From the NCBI GenBank assembly GCA_011065165.1, contig JAAKFF010000003.1, forward strand, positions 1 through 43,778: a stretch of DNA of 43,778 bases, given 5' to 3'. The notes under the pieces are model-generated. The model saw nothing but the letters and a program-made list of their open reading frames with translations. It was not told the origin of the DNA and searched no databases. Each line of letters opens with the position of its first letter. The stretch's first letter is position 1. Source of the DNA: Chlamydiota bacterium (GTDB lineage: Bacteria > Chlamydiota > Chlamydiia > Chlamydiales > Simkaniaceae). Positions 23,773 through 31,955 of the stretch are shown here, one piece after another. The position numbers and the translations under genes were made by a program.

Positions 23773-24415
23773 CGATCTCTCCAAGGATTTTTTCTGCGCA
23801 AAGAGCCGGCTCTTCAATATGGATCGCGTGGCCCGCATTTGGGATAAAATCTACGCGAAACTTCTCACTAAGTCTCTCTGCAATCGGTTGATATTTTATA
23901 TCACTCTCGCCAAATAAAAACAGCATCGGAAAGGAAAATTCTTCAAGCCTCTCCCACATAGAGGGGAGTTTTGCAGGGCTAAGTTCTCTTAAAATCTTAG
24001 CGAGAGTTTTAGGATCATGATCCTCTCTTCCTATTAACTCAGTAGGGTCCAATGACGAAAAAAGGGGCTGCTTATACCAGCTCTCTAAGAAGCGCTCTGT
24101 TCCCTCATTTTCAAGGAGCCGCGCCCACTTCTCATCTCGTACCATCCGCTCCGCTCTTCCCTCTTCAAGACCAGGATCTGCCGAGAGAATAATCAAGCGC
24201 TTAATCCGCTCTGGAAAACGGGAGGCAAAGTGCATCGCCAACCGTCCTCCAAGGGAGTAGCCGATCAGAGTGGTCTCTTCAGGAATTTCTCTCTCCAAGA
24301 GGGAGAGGTCAAGAGGGCGCCCTTGGTGGCCAGGCAGAGTCAAAAAGGTGCCGTCGATGTTGAGTGGCTTCCAATCTTCTGGGGAGCCTAAAAATCCATG
24401 CAAAAAGGTAGCCAT
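23756..24415 (-). CDS. menH: SHCHC synthase MenH (alpha/beta hydrolase)
   Basis: This alpha/beta-hydrolase of 219 residues eliminates pyruvate from SEPHCHC. The oxyanion motif [11 protein letters not shown] is at residues 4-14. The nucleophile elbow is [11 protein letters not shown] (Ser), the acid lies in GESDIKYQ (Asp), and the base in [12 protein letters not shown] (His). It is a little shorter than E. coli MenH (252). Its start codon shares one base with the menD stop (TAATG). The position between menD and menB fits the pathway order. Confidence 0.87.
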   Translation of the reverse strand: MATFLHGFLGSPEDWKPLNIDGTFLTLPGHQGRPLDLSLLEREIPEETTLIGYSLGGRLAMHFASRFPERIKRLIILSADPGLEEGRAERMVRDEKWARLLENEGTERFLESWYKQPLFSSLDPTELIGREDHDPKTLAKILRELSPAKLPSMWERLEEFSFPMLFLFGESDIKYQPIAERLSEKFRVDFIPNAGHAIHIEEPALCAEKILGEIDEYHK

Positions 24416-26130
24416 TATACGAGCGAGGAGAGTTCTGATTTAAGACGCTGCAGGATCTCCTGGTAGATCTCGAGGGTTTGCGTTCCCGAAGTTTGGATCT
24501 CAATGAGAGAAGAAGAGCTGTCGCCTAAGAGCTGCTGCACTGCATCAAGACTCTCAGGACGCGCGTAATCCAGTCCAAAGAGGGGAGCGGCATGTTTGAG
24601 ATCGAGGCCATGGGGCGTTCTAAAAAAGGGAGAGAAGAGCTTTTTTCTCTTCGCAATGGGAAGGAATGAGAAGATGCTGCCACCATCATTGTTTATCACC
24701 AGCGCTTTGAGGGGGAGCTCCTTGAGTTGGGAGAGAGAGTTGAGGTCATGAAGGAAGGCTAGATCACCAAGGATTGCTAAGAGAGGTTTGTTAAGGCCCC
24801 TTGCTACCCCGCACGCCGTTGCGATATTGCCGTCGATACCTGAGAGACCACGGTTGCAGTGGATGGGTCCGACCGGGTTTTCCGGACAGAAGAAGGCGTC
24901 AGCACTGCGCACCGGCATACTGTTGGAGAGGAAGAGTCCCGTCGATTCCGTCAAGGCGCCAGCGAGATGGTGGAAGAGGTGCGGTTCGCTAAGAACAGCT
25001 TGATCTTCGAAATAGCCATCGATAGAGCGGGAGGTCAACTCATTGATCTCTCGCCAGAGATGAAACCAACTTGAAGGAGCTCGTCCAGGGAGATGGTGGT
25101 GAAAATTTTCAGTAAAATGGTTCACATCAGTGGCGATACGGTGAGTCACACTGTGGATGTGATCCCTGCGATGGATGTGGGGGGCGATGTGGCAGTGCAC
25201 CTTAGGCTTTTTAGAAGCGATCCACTCAGAGAGCTCTGTTGAGACAAAGCGGTCACCAATTTGGAGGATCGCATCGGGGGAGAACTCACTATCCGAGCCA
25301 ACAGCCTTAATGATCATATCGTAATAGGGAACCACTCCATATCCAGCGCCAGCAGTGCGGGTATTCGATAGGATATCCGGAAAGATCGGCCACTGCAGCA
25401 GCCTAGAGAGGACGAGAAGGGATTCTAAAGAGCTGATGGGCGCTGTTCCACTCACCAGAATCAGCCCCCTCTCATGTTCCGAGAGCTCCGCAGCAAGCGC
25501 CTTAGAGTCGTCCCTATCTAAGACCCTTCTTCCCGATGTAAAAGTAGTCTGGGGAGAATGCGCACTTGGAATCGCAAGGCTCTTCTCAGACAAAAAGGGT
25601 TTGCGCACCATGCAGTTGAGATGGACCGGCCCAGCGGGAGAAGAGGTAGCGCAAGCGATCGCCTGCGCAATCGTCGTTCCGATGAAGCTCTCTGGGATTT
25701 TTTCATCTGGACAGGGAAGGTCTATCTGCCAGCGTACAAAGTTCTCAAAGATCTTCACTTGATCGGTGGCCTGGTTTCCGCCACTCTCTCGCAGTTCAGG
25801 GGGGCGATCTGCCGTAATCAAGATGAGTGGAACGTGATCATAGTGGGCTTCCATCACAGCGGGAAGAAGGTTGGCCACCGCAGTACCCGATGTGACAATA
25901 AGTGCGACAGGCTCTTTGGTCGCTTTGGCATAGCCCAAGCCGTGAAAACTCATCCCCCGTTCATCATAGTGGACGAAGGTTTTAGCGCGAGGGTTGCGAG
26001 CTGCCGCAACGGTAAAAGGGGTATTTTGCGATCCTGGAGAGATGCAGAATAGCCGCACTCCATGATCGATGAGCTCCCTGATCATAAGTTTTGCCCAGCG
26101 TTCGTTTAGCGCGCCGTACTCCTTTTCCAT
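24415..26130 (-). CDS. menD: SEPHCHC synthase MenD (ThDP-dependent)
   Basis: This enzyme of 571 residues condenses isochorismate with 2-oxoglutarate, using thiamine diphosphate and Mg2+. The N-terminal part has FCISPGSQNTPFT, the activating Glu in HYDERGMSFHGLGYAKAT, and TSGTAVANLLPAVMEA. The C-terminal cofactor-binding part has LAILGDLAFLHDLNSL and LVINNDGGSIFSFLP. The ATG at 26130 overlaps the menF stop as TGATG and has GGAAGG just upstream. An ATG at 26142 would add four residues. Confidence 0.94.
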   Translation of the reverse strand: MEKEYGALNERWAKLMIRELIDHGVRLFCISPGSQNTPFTVAAARNPRAKTFVHYDERGMSFHGLGYAKATKEPVALIVTSGTAVANLLPAVMEAHYDHVPLILITADRPPELRESGGNQATDQVKIFENFVRWQIDLPCPDEKIPESFIGTTIAQAIACATSSPAGPVHLNCMVRKPFLSEKSLAIPSAHSPQTTFTSGRRVLDRDDSKALAAELSEHERGLILVSGTAPISSLESLLVLSRLLQWPIFPDILSNTRTAGAGYGVVPYYDMIIKAVGSDSEFSPDAILQIGDRFVSTELSEWIASKKPKVHCHIAPHIHRRDHIHSVTHRIATDVNHFTENFHHHLPGRAPSSWFHLWREINELTSRSIDGYFEDQAVLSEPHLFHHLAGALTESTGLFLSNSMPVRSADAFFCPENPVGPIHCNRGLSGIDGNIATACGVARGLNKPLLAILGDLAFLHDLNSLSQLKELPLKALVINNDGGSIFSFLPIAKRKKLFSPFFRTPHGLDLKHAAPLFGLDYARPESLDAVQQLLGDSSSSLIEIQTSGTQTLEIYQEILQRLKSELSSLV

Positions 26131-27389
26131 CACCCTTCCCATAAAAAGTATTGAGAGATCTTCTCTTCGAGTTCATTCCACTCATTCAAGGGGATCGACC
26201 CCTCGACAACTCCTGCACCTGCAAAGAGGCGCATCCGGTTGTTTTCAATGAGCGCGCTGCGGAGTGCAACGAGATGGTGAGCCTGCTGCCGCGTTACCCA
26301 ACCGACAGGGGCAGCATACCAGCCGCGATCGAAGGGCTCCCTTCGCGCGATCTCACCGATCGCACCGTCTCTTGGAGAGCCGCCAACTGCAGGCGTGGGG
26401 TGGAGGGCAGCGATCAGATCGTCATCCGAGATATCCTCTTTCAAAGTGCCTTCAAAGATCTGATGGATGTGCTCTAAAGTGGCCGTTTGAAGGAGGCGCC
26501 GCTCGCCCGCTCTCAGCTGAGAGCAGAGAGGAGAGAGAGCCCTTTCGACGCTCTCTTTGACGATAGAGAACTCGCGCAACTCCTTTTGACTGGTTAAGAG
26601 CGAACTTTCAGCTCTCCGAGGAGCCGTTCCAGCTAGCGCTGCGCTCTCTATCCTTCTGCCCACCCTTCGATAGAGCGTCTCCGGACTCGCTCCAATAAAT
26701 GCCCTCTCCTCTTCAAACTGAAAGGCGAAAAGAGTAGCCGTAGGAGATTTATCTTGTAGCCCCTTCAAAATCGAATAGGGGCAGAGCTCCTCTTCAAATG
26801 TGAACTCTGTGCATCGCGCAGGGACGACCTTGGTGAGCGTCTCATCCTCAATCAACGCCAAAATCTCTCGTACATTGCGCTCCCATAGCGGATAAGAGGG
26901 GTAATCTACGCGGCTCAGGGGCGGCATCATCTCGTAGAGAGGCTGCTCAAACTCAACCTCGACAGAAAAGTCTTCCACCGTGCGGTTGATGCAGAGAAAG
27001 GTGACACCCTCCCTCTCCTCAATCTCAATCAACGGGAGGATATAGGAGGAGTGAGGGAAGTCACCCCAAGTGCTGCCTCTTCGAGCCATAAAATCCGCTC
27101 CGCCAAAAAAGCGGGGGCCACCCTCTGCAGAGATCGTAGGAAGAGAGTCCAATTCGAGAGCGCATCCAATGGCAGCCACCTTCATCTCTTCTTGAGGGTT
27201 CTCCCAATAGATTTTGGGAAAGAGAGTTTGAGCTTTGAGCCATCCTAAGAAGTCATCGATCTCAATGGGAATCTCAATACGCATGAGTGGAAGCTGCGCG
27301 CCATTTACGTCGCATCGGTGAGGGCGAAAAGGGGCGTTTATGAGAGCTGCCAAAAGCTCATTTGGAGAGGTTAAAGTTCTGTTGTACAT
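26130..27389 (-). CDS. menF: Isochorismate synthase MenF
   Basis: This chorismate-utilising enzyme of 419 residues converts chorismate to isochorismate, the committed step to menaquinone. Family motifs are KVVPARCTEF, FIGASPETLYRRVGR, AALAGTAPRR, ATLEHIHQIFEG, HPTPAVGGSPRDGA and GWYAAPVGWV. The mid-length N-terminal domain is divergent, as usual. Salicylate synthases and EntC share the fold, but the operon (menD next) makes MenF the best call. Its start overlaps menG by 19 bp, and its stop overlaps menD. Confidence 0.92.
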   Translation of the reverse strand: MYNRTLTSPNELLAALINAPFRPHRCDVNGAQLPLMRIEIPIEIDDFLGWLKAQTLFPKIYWENPQEEMKVAAIGCALELDSLPTISAEGGPRFFGGADFMARRGSTWGDFPHSSYILPLIEIEEREGVTFLCINRTVEDFSVEVEFEQPLYEMMPPLSRVDYPSYPLWERNVREILALIEDETLTKVVPARCTEFTFEEELCPYSILKGLQDKSPTATLFAFQFEEERAFIGASPETLYRRVGRRIESAALAGTAPRRAESSLLTSQKELREFSIVKESVERALSPLCSQLRAGERRLLQTATLEHIHQIFEGTLKEDISDDDLIAALHPTPAVGGSPRDGAIGEIARREPFDRGWYAAPVGWVTRQQAHHLVALRSALIENNRMRLFAGAGVVEGSIPLNEWNELEEKISQYFLWEG

Positions 27390-28105
27390 GGGAGCTTCTC
27401 GGCACTATAAAGGGTAACAACTCCAAAAGTGAGAGGGTGGGCCTTGACGCGGAAGAAGCCCGCTTTAGTCAAACATTTACAAAACTCCTCGCCATAAGGA
27501 AAGGTCTCAACCGTCTCGTTGAGGTAGCGGTAGGCGTGCTGTTTACGGGAGATCCATCCAGCAACATAGGGAAGCACATGCCTTAAGTAGAATAGATGCA
27601 ACCCCTTCATGATCCGATTTTTAGGAAGAGAAAATTCTAAAATTAGCAGTTTGCCACATGGAGTTAAGACGCGGTGGCACTCATCTAAACACTGCTGCAT
27701 CTTTGTCATATTCCGAATTCCGAAAGAGATCGTGACACATTCTACCGACTCCTTCTCGAGAGATATATCCGTCGCATCACCCTCCATTAGAGTGATCCGG
27801 TGGGTGAAAGGTTTGTCGATGATCTTCTTCTGGCCACAGCGGATCATCTCCAGGGAGAGATCGATCCCTAGTGCTGTCTTCACCTGTTTCGCCCGCTTCA
27901 CTATCGTGATGAGCTGGTCGCCCGTTCCCGTTGCTAAATCCAAGAGGCGAATGTCTTGGCTCTTTGGCAGATGTTCAATCATCTTCCGCCGCCAATAGAT
28001 ATCTGCCCCAAATGAGAGCAGGTGGTTTATGAAGTCATAAGTGGGGGAGATCTCGTCGAACATCTTCCACACCTCTTCCCTAGAATGTTCTGCAACTTTA
28101 CTCAT
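27371..28105 (-). CDS. menG: Demethylmenaquinone methyltransferase MenG/UbiE
   Basis: This SAM-dependent methyltransferase of 244 residues performs the last step of menaquinone synthesis. The UbiE signatures are VWKMFDEISPTYDFINHLLSF, LLDLATGTGDQL (SAM motif I), ALGIDLSLEMI, CVTISFGIRNM and ILEFSLPKNRI. I start at the ATG at 28105 (MSKVAEHS); a frame extending to 28159 enters the terminator region. It is the promoter-proximal gene of the eight-gene men operon. Confidence 0.93.
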   Translation of the reverse strand: MSKVAEHSREEVWKMFDEISPTYDFINHLLSFGADIYWRRKMIEHLPKSQDIRLLDLATGTGDQLITIVKRAKQVKTALGIDLSLEMIRCGQKKIIDKPFTHRITLMEGDATDISLEKESVECVTISFGIRNMTKMQQCLDECHRVLTPCGKLLILEFSLPKNRIMKGLHLFYLRHVLPYVAGWISRKQHAYRYLNETVETFPYGEEFCKCLTKAGFFRVKAHPLTFGVVTLYSAEKLPCTTEL

Positions 28106-28150
28106 ACTGCCTACGCGATCATACCCGTCCACTCTATCAACCCAAAATAA

Positions 28151-28181
28151 AAAAGACAAGGCCCATCAATTTTGATGGGCC
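28151..28181 (-). terminator. Rho-independent terminator of the BlaI/M56 unit
   Basis: GGCCCATCAA at 28160-28169 and TTGATGGGCC at 28172-28181 pair perfectly around a tiny loop. Reading the minus strand, the hairpin is followed by TTGTCTTTTTTATTTT. It starts 17 bp after the stop of the exported-protein gene at 28199, separating that unit from the men operon downstream. Confidence 0.85.
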
Positions 28182-28198
28182 AGAGCTTTAGCGTCTCT

Positions 28199-28588
28199 TC
28201 ATCTTTTTTCAAGGATAAAAGATATCTCTCCGGTTGGATCTGGGCTCTCATCAGTAGCACTGAGTGAGACTCCTAGATTCCCTGTGAAGAATTTATCAAA
28301 AGAGTGCCACTCTCCTCTATCCTTACTAAAGAGGAATTGGGGATCGAGCTTGATATAAAAAGTCTGAAGCGCTGTGACCAGACCATTTTCTGGACTCTGC
28401 TTCATTGAGATCATATCTCCTCCGAGTATAAACTCCACGGGGATTTCATCTCCTTTATCGATCCTCAAAACCAGTTCGTTCATATCCGCGAGGACTCCAG
28501 GGAGCTCTTGCAGAGAGAGCTCCTGCGCCATAGATAGATGGGGCAAGACGATTCCCACTAAGCTTGCTATTAGATAGTTGTAATTCAT
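28199..28588 (-). CDS. Small exported protein of unknown function under a BlaI-type operator
   Basis: Starting at the ATG at 28588 (AAAAGGAGA upstream), the product has 129 residues. Residues 1-21 (NYNYLIASLVGIVLPHLSMAQ) form a Sec signal peptide with a probable cut after SMA or MAQ. The mature 108 residues are acidic and mixed alpha/beta with no cysteine (LQELPGVLADMNELVLRI, IPVEFILGGDMISM, LGVSLSATDESPDPTGEISF). I do not recognise the family. It is the last gene of the blaI-like/M56 unit and has its own copy of the dyad just upstream of the ribosome binding site, so it is probably a regulated output or sensor partner of the protease. A longer frame to 28726 runs into the M56 gene and is rejected. 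Confidence 0.72.
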   Translation of the reverse strand: MNYNYLIASLVGIVLPHLSMAQELSLQELPGVLADMNELVLRIDKGDEIPVEFILGGDMISMKQSPENGLVTALQTFYIKLDPQFLFSKDRGEWHSFDKFFTGNLGVSLSATDESPDPTGEISFILEKR

Positions 28589-28602
28589 ATAAAGTCTCCT
28601 TT

Positions 28603-28618
28603 TACTACGCTTGTAGTA
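28603..28618 (-). promoter_or_regulatory. BlaI-type operator in front of the exported-protein gene
   Basis: TACTAC-GCTT-GTAGTA is a perfect 6-4-6 dyad identical in arms and spacing to the one at 30015-30030. It lies 15 bp upstream of the ATG at 28588, next to AAGGAG. On the minus strand a TTGATG lies upstream, so the dyad could overlap the -10/start region. TACTAC/GTAGTA dyads resemble BlaI/MecI operators (TACA/TGTA cores). Confidence 0.72.
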
Positions 28619-28638
28619 TTTAAGTTTAAAAAAAGTCA

Positions 28639-29622
28639 TCAAAATGGAAGAAAATAACTTCCAAAAATAAAAGCTGCTCCTCCGCAGAAAAAAATCCAAG
28701 AGGCGATTAACCAAGGTAGAGAGCATCTTTTTCCAGAGGTTAGAGATTCAATGCGTCTACTTAACTCTCTTCCATTTGATGAGAAGGCGATGAGAGTGGG
28801 AGAGATAAAATCTCTATTCTGCGTCTTAGCAAGCGCAGTGATGACGGGGAGTCTCTTGCTCTCAAGATCACATGAAAGCTCACGGAAAAAATTAGCCTTC
28901 GCCAGGATGCGTCTGTGAAAGGGGATAAACCATAAAAATCCCTCCAGCCAAAATATAAAAGCATTGCAGAGATTGTCTTGATAGCGAATATGAGCAAACT
29001 CATGAGCTAGAATTGCTTGATACTCCTCTCTACTATAGATCTCTAAAAGTTTTCGTGGGAAGATGATCTTCGGCTTAAAAATGCCTAATAGTATCGGCGT
29101 ATGGAGAGGTTGATCTGTCTGATAGATAGGGATCCGTTTTATGCACTGGTATAGAGTGCTGCGCGAGAGCAGAGTTTTGCACCATCTTTTTGTCCTATGC
29201 CATCGAATAGTCTTATAGAGAAGATAGAGAAGGGTAATAGATAGATAGATGAACCCCACAGTTAGGGTGAGCCAACTCCCCACCACCTCTGAAAAGATAT
29301 CACCTAGGGAGAAGGTGTAGAGGTCCAAAAGTTCTAACTTCATGCCAAAATAGAGAAGGCCATTGAATTCAAGAAAGACAGTGAGCATTCGAGAGTTGGG
29401 AAGAGCGTTAAGAATCGCCTCTCCAGAGTGGACTATCCAACTCTTATGTGAAGAGTAGATCAGATCGAAGAGAACCTTAAAGAAGGGGAGGAGGCAGAAG
29501 TAGAAGAGGAGGCGCTTGCTTCTAATGAGAGAGCGTCCAAGCAGGCTTATAAGGAATGAAAAGTAGAACGCTAATAGACTACTCACCATAGCATTAGTAA
29601 TAAAACGTCCTATCACTTCCAT
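28639..29622 (-). CDS. M56-family (BlaR1-like) membrane metalloprotease without sensor domain
   Basis: This is a 327-residue protein. Hydrophobic segments lie at about 10-30, 38-56, 115-137 and 300-325, with the zinc protease domain between the last two. The motif LAHEFAHIRYQDNL at about 206-219 gives the HExxH, and FFRELSCDLESKRL supplies the third ligand Glu and the typical CD. In BlaR1/MecR1 this domain senses a signal through an extracellular penicillin-binding domain of about 250 residues and triggers repressor cleavage. Here the protein ends just after the fourth segment, so the sensor domain is absent. It overlaps the blaI-like gene by 10 bp. The signal is unknown, and beta-lactam sensing is not supported. 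Confidence 0.87.
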   Translation of the reverse strand: MEVIGRFITNAMVSSLLAFYFSFLISLLGRSLIRSKRLLFYFCLLPFFKVLFDLIYSSHKSWIVHSGEAILNALPNSRMLTVFLEFNGLLYFGMKLELLDLYTFSLGDIFSEVVGSWLTLTVGFIYLSITLLYLLYKTIRWHRTKRWCKTLLSRSTLYQCIKRIPIYQTDQPLHTPILLGIFKPKIIFPRKLLEIYSREEYQAILAHEFAHIRYQDNLCNAFIFWLEGFLWFIPFHRRILAKANFFRELSCDLESKRLPVITALAKTQNRDFISPTLIAFSSNGRELSRRIESLTSGKRCSLPWLIASWIFFCGGAAFIFGSYFLPF

Positions 29623-29987
29623 GGTTTTCTCTTGTAATCTCTTAACATCTGCTCAATTTTTTTCAGCTCTGCAGGATCGAGTTTCTCCTGATCTTCTAAA
29701 AAACAACTGAGGAATTCAGATGGGCGCACACCAATCAATTTAGATTTGAGCTCTCTCAAGATCGAGAAACGAGATTTCTTCAAAGAGTAGAGATAGGATC
29801 TCCCCACTTTTATTCGGCCAAGAGAGCCCTTTTCATAGAGGCGACTCATCACAGTCATGATTGTAGTGTAGGCAGTTTTATTGCCGATTACGGCTTGAAC
29901 TTCCTTGACCGACAGACGCTGCTTCCCATCTCGAAACAGACTTAAGATTGTCGCTTCTAATTCCCCAAACGGTCTCTTTTTTCGCAT
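29613..29987 (-). CDS. BlaI/MecI-family transcriptional repressor
   Basis: This winged-helix repressor of 124 residues starts KKRPFGELEATILSLF. The DNA-binding helix-turn-helix and wing are ELEATILSLF..., SVKEVQAVIGNKTAYTTIMT and VMSRLYEKGSLGRIKVGRSYLY. The C-terminal helices (about 85-115) would dimerise. BlaI repressors are released from DNA after proteolysis triggered by the M56 partner, encoded immediately downstream with a 10-bp overlap. Two matching dyads at 30015 and 28603 are its obvious targets, giving autoregulation and control of the exported protein. Confidence 0.92.
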   Translation of the reverse strand: MRKKRPFGELEATILSLFRDGKQRLSVKEVQAVIGNKTAYTTIMTVMSRLYEKGSLGRIKVGRSYLYSLKKSRFSILRELKSKLIGVRPSEFLSCFLEDQEKLDPAELKKIEQMLRDYKRKPWK

Positions 29988-30014
29988 ACGATTCCCTGAA
30001 TAAAAAGAGCAAAT

Positions 30015-30038
30015 TACTACACGAGTAGTAGTTTGTCA
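30015..30038 (-). promoter_or_regulatory. Promoter and BlaI-type operator of the blaI-like gene
   Basis: TACTAC-ACGA-GTAGTA at 30015-30030 is a perfect 6-4-6 dyad with the same arms as 28603-28618. On the minus strand a consensus -35 TTGACA (30033-30038) comes just before it, so the operator occupies the spacer between -35 and -10. This is the classic layout for steric repression. The -10 box is weak (TAATTT-like). The dyad ends 28 bp upstream of the ATG at 29987. Confidence 0.8.
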
Positions 30039-30776
30039 AGCTTTTTCTATTCGGGTTGTTCCAAAATCGAAATCAGATGCTTTGAAGAAATTTAGTGAAC
30101 TCTTAGACTTCACTTGGAAAATTCCAATTAATTCAGGTGGTAACTTCTGCTCAAGGGGCTCATTCTCATCTGAATCTAGAGAATGAGCAGCCAAGTTTAG
30201 CTGATTCAAGAGAGTTTCTTCCTCTAGAGTGATCTGCGCACTTGTCTTGAGTTTTGTAATCAATGAGTCGACCTTTCTTGATTCTCTAAGCTCAGTGGAA
30301 GGTTTAATCCAGTGACGAACTTCTCTAAGCAAGGTGTCATTCAGCGGTTCCGGCTTCTTGATAGCGATCCTCGTCTCTCTGGAATCTCTTATAACTTCAT
30401 CATTATGAATGGGCGTTAGTATCTCTATGACTTTGAGGGTTTGTGAATCTTGGGATTGCACTTGAGAACTACTACCTTTTCTGATCGATGATTCTGCCTC
30501 CTTCTGAAGGTCTAATCTGTTTGACGAATTTTTGGCAGTGAACGAATTGAGGAGAGCTATTTGAATGGAGAGCGGCGTATTAAACCCCTCATTATCCTGG
30601 AGTTGACCATCTATCCAATTTTCTCTCTTTAAGTGTTCAATTTTGTAAGAAGGTGGTTTAACAGGGAGAAACTGCATGTTCTCTTCATTGCCCTCCATAT
30701 GAGAAACTTGTTGGGCCATCAGCATTCTTATGGTTGAGAAGGCTTCTGGTAGTTGAGACAGTCCCACACTTGACAT
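30036..30776 (-). CDS. Hypothetical protein (246 residues)
   Basis: I do not recognise this family. The product is hydrophilic, rich in Ser, Gln, Glu, Lys and Asn, and has no signal peptide or membrane helix. A middle low-complexity segment (RKGSSSQVQSQDSQT) suggests disorder, flanked by helical stretches such as KVDSLITKLKTSAQITLEEE. The start ATG at 30776 reads MSSVGLSQLPEAFST; no strong Shine-Dalgarno site is evident. Its stop codon touches the -35 of the blaI-like gene. The composition resembles many chlamydial secreted effectors, but that is only an impression. Confidence 0.6.
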   Translation of the reverse strand: MSSVGLSQLPEAFSTIRMLMAQQVSHMEGNEENMQFLPVKPPSYKIEHLKRENWIDGQLQDNEGFNTPLSIQIALLNSFTAKNSSNRLDLQKEAESSIRKGSSSQVQSQDSQTLKVIEILTPIHNDEVIRDSRETRIAIKKPEPLNDTLLREVRHWIKPSTELRESRKVDSLITKLKTSAQITLEEETLLNQLNLAAHSLDSDENEPLEQKLPPELIGIFQVKSKSSLNFFKASDFDFGTTRIEKA

Positions 30777-30884
30777 AGTTTTTCCCTATTTTCAATAAAT
30801 TTTAAGCTTAAGGGGGGATTCAAGGCAAGAGAATAGGCACGATTTTAAGAAGAAAACTTCTCTTCAATGATCTGAAGCCACAAA

Positions 30885-31955
30885 ATGAAAAACATGTTGA
30901 AACGCTCTATCTTCATTCTTTTATTATTTTCGACTCTCTATGCAAGAGATGCCGCTATCCTCCATGAGGAGCTCATCCTCAGCGATCCCCCATTTTCGTT
31001 TTGCCACGCCTCTACGCTTGTTGAAACGGAGAAGGGGCTGCTGGTTGGCTATTTTGGTGGAGAGGATGAGGGGAGTCCTGATGTTCCTATCTACCTTTCA
31101 CGTGAGCAAAATGGTCGCTGGCTATCCCCTGAGAAGGTAGCCTCTGCTCGAGAGACGCCGTGCTGGAATCCTGTCTTCAGTAAATTGGCTGATGGAGAGC
31201 TCCTCCTCTTCTATCGGGCAGGGAAGAGTCCGCGCAGCTGGTCTTCATTCTTAATGCGCTCCCACGGCTCAGGAATGAGATGGAGTGAGCCCACCATTCT
31301 TCCCGCAGGAGTACTTGGCCCCATCAAGAACAAACCACTTCTGCTCGACGACGGCACGTTACTTTGCGGCACTTCAGTTGAAAGTTATCTTGCTTGGGGA
31401 TGTTGGGTCGATATCACCCAGGATGGGGGCGCCTCTTGGGTAAAGAGCACCCCGATCAATGTTGCAGACCAATCTAATGGGATTATCCAACCGACGCTCT
31501 TCCATAGCAGCGGCAAGACCATCAGGATGCTCACCCGCTCCAAAAATATCGGCTATATCTGCACCTCCACATCAGATGACAAGGGAAGAAGTTGGACAGC
31601 AGCGATCGCGACAAAACTTCCCAATCCTAACTCTGGAATCGATGCGGTACGCGCGAAGGATGGATGCATCTTCCTCGTCTACAACCACTCTCAATCGAGC
31701 CGTACTCCCTTGAATGTCACTCTCTCAAAAGATGGTGGCAAGAGCTGGGATAGCGTTCTGACTCTCGAAGAGGGCCCCGGCAGCTACTCCTATCCCGCCA
31801 TCATTCAAACGCGAGATGGCCTCTTGCACATTACATACTCATGGAATGGTAGTAACATCAAACACGTTGTGATAGACCCTTCGGAATTGAAGGAGAGTCG
31901 TAACCCCGATCAGAGCATCTCAAAGGCTTTCATTAGTTCTAATTTATCCTCTTGA
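30885..31955 (+). CDS. Exported sialidase-like (BNR/Asp-box) protein
   Basis: This 356-residue protein has an N-terminal signal peptide (KRSIFILLLFSTLYARDAA; cut probably after YAR or YARDA). The rest is a six-bladed beta-propeller of the sialidase/BNR superfamily. Asp-boxes are visible: TQDGGASWV, DDKGRSWTA and SKDGGKSWD. Family-typical stretches include ETPCWNPVFSKLADGELLLFYR, RSWSSFLMRSHGSGMRWSEP, GPIKNKPLLLDDGTLLCGT, and YSYPAIIQTRDGLLHITYSWN near the C-terminus. The family member may be an exo-alpha-sialidase or another glycosidase or binding propeller, and the specificity cannot be set. The ATG at 30885 or the ATG three codons later could be the start. The last 46 bp overlap the convergent gene at 31910. 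Confidence 0.85.
   Translation: MKNMLKRSIFILLLFSTLYARDAAILHEELILSDPPFSFCHASTLVETEKGLLVGYFGGEDEGSPDVPIYLSREQNGRWLSPEKVASARETPCWNPVFSKLADGELLLFYRAGKSPRSWSSFLMRSHGSGMRWSEPTILPAGVLGPIKNKPLLLDDGTLLCGTSVESYLAWGCWVDITQDGGASWVKSTPINVADQSNGIIQPTLFHSSGKTIRMLTRSKNIGYICTSTSDDKGRSWTAAIATKLPNPNSGIDAVRAKDGCIFLVYNHSQSSRTPLNVTLSKDGGKSWDSVLTLEEGPGSYSYPAIIQTRDGLLHITYSWNGSNIKHVVIDPSELKESRNPDQSISKAFISSNLSS

Noticed and set aside
28199-30038. Beta-lactam resistance regulon (blaI-blaR1-bla)
   Set aside because: The M56 protein lacks the penicillin-sensor domain and no beta-lactamase or PBP2a gene is present. Only the regulatory architecture is shared.
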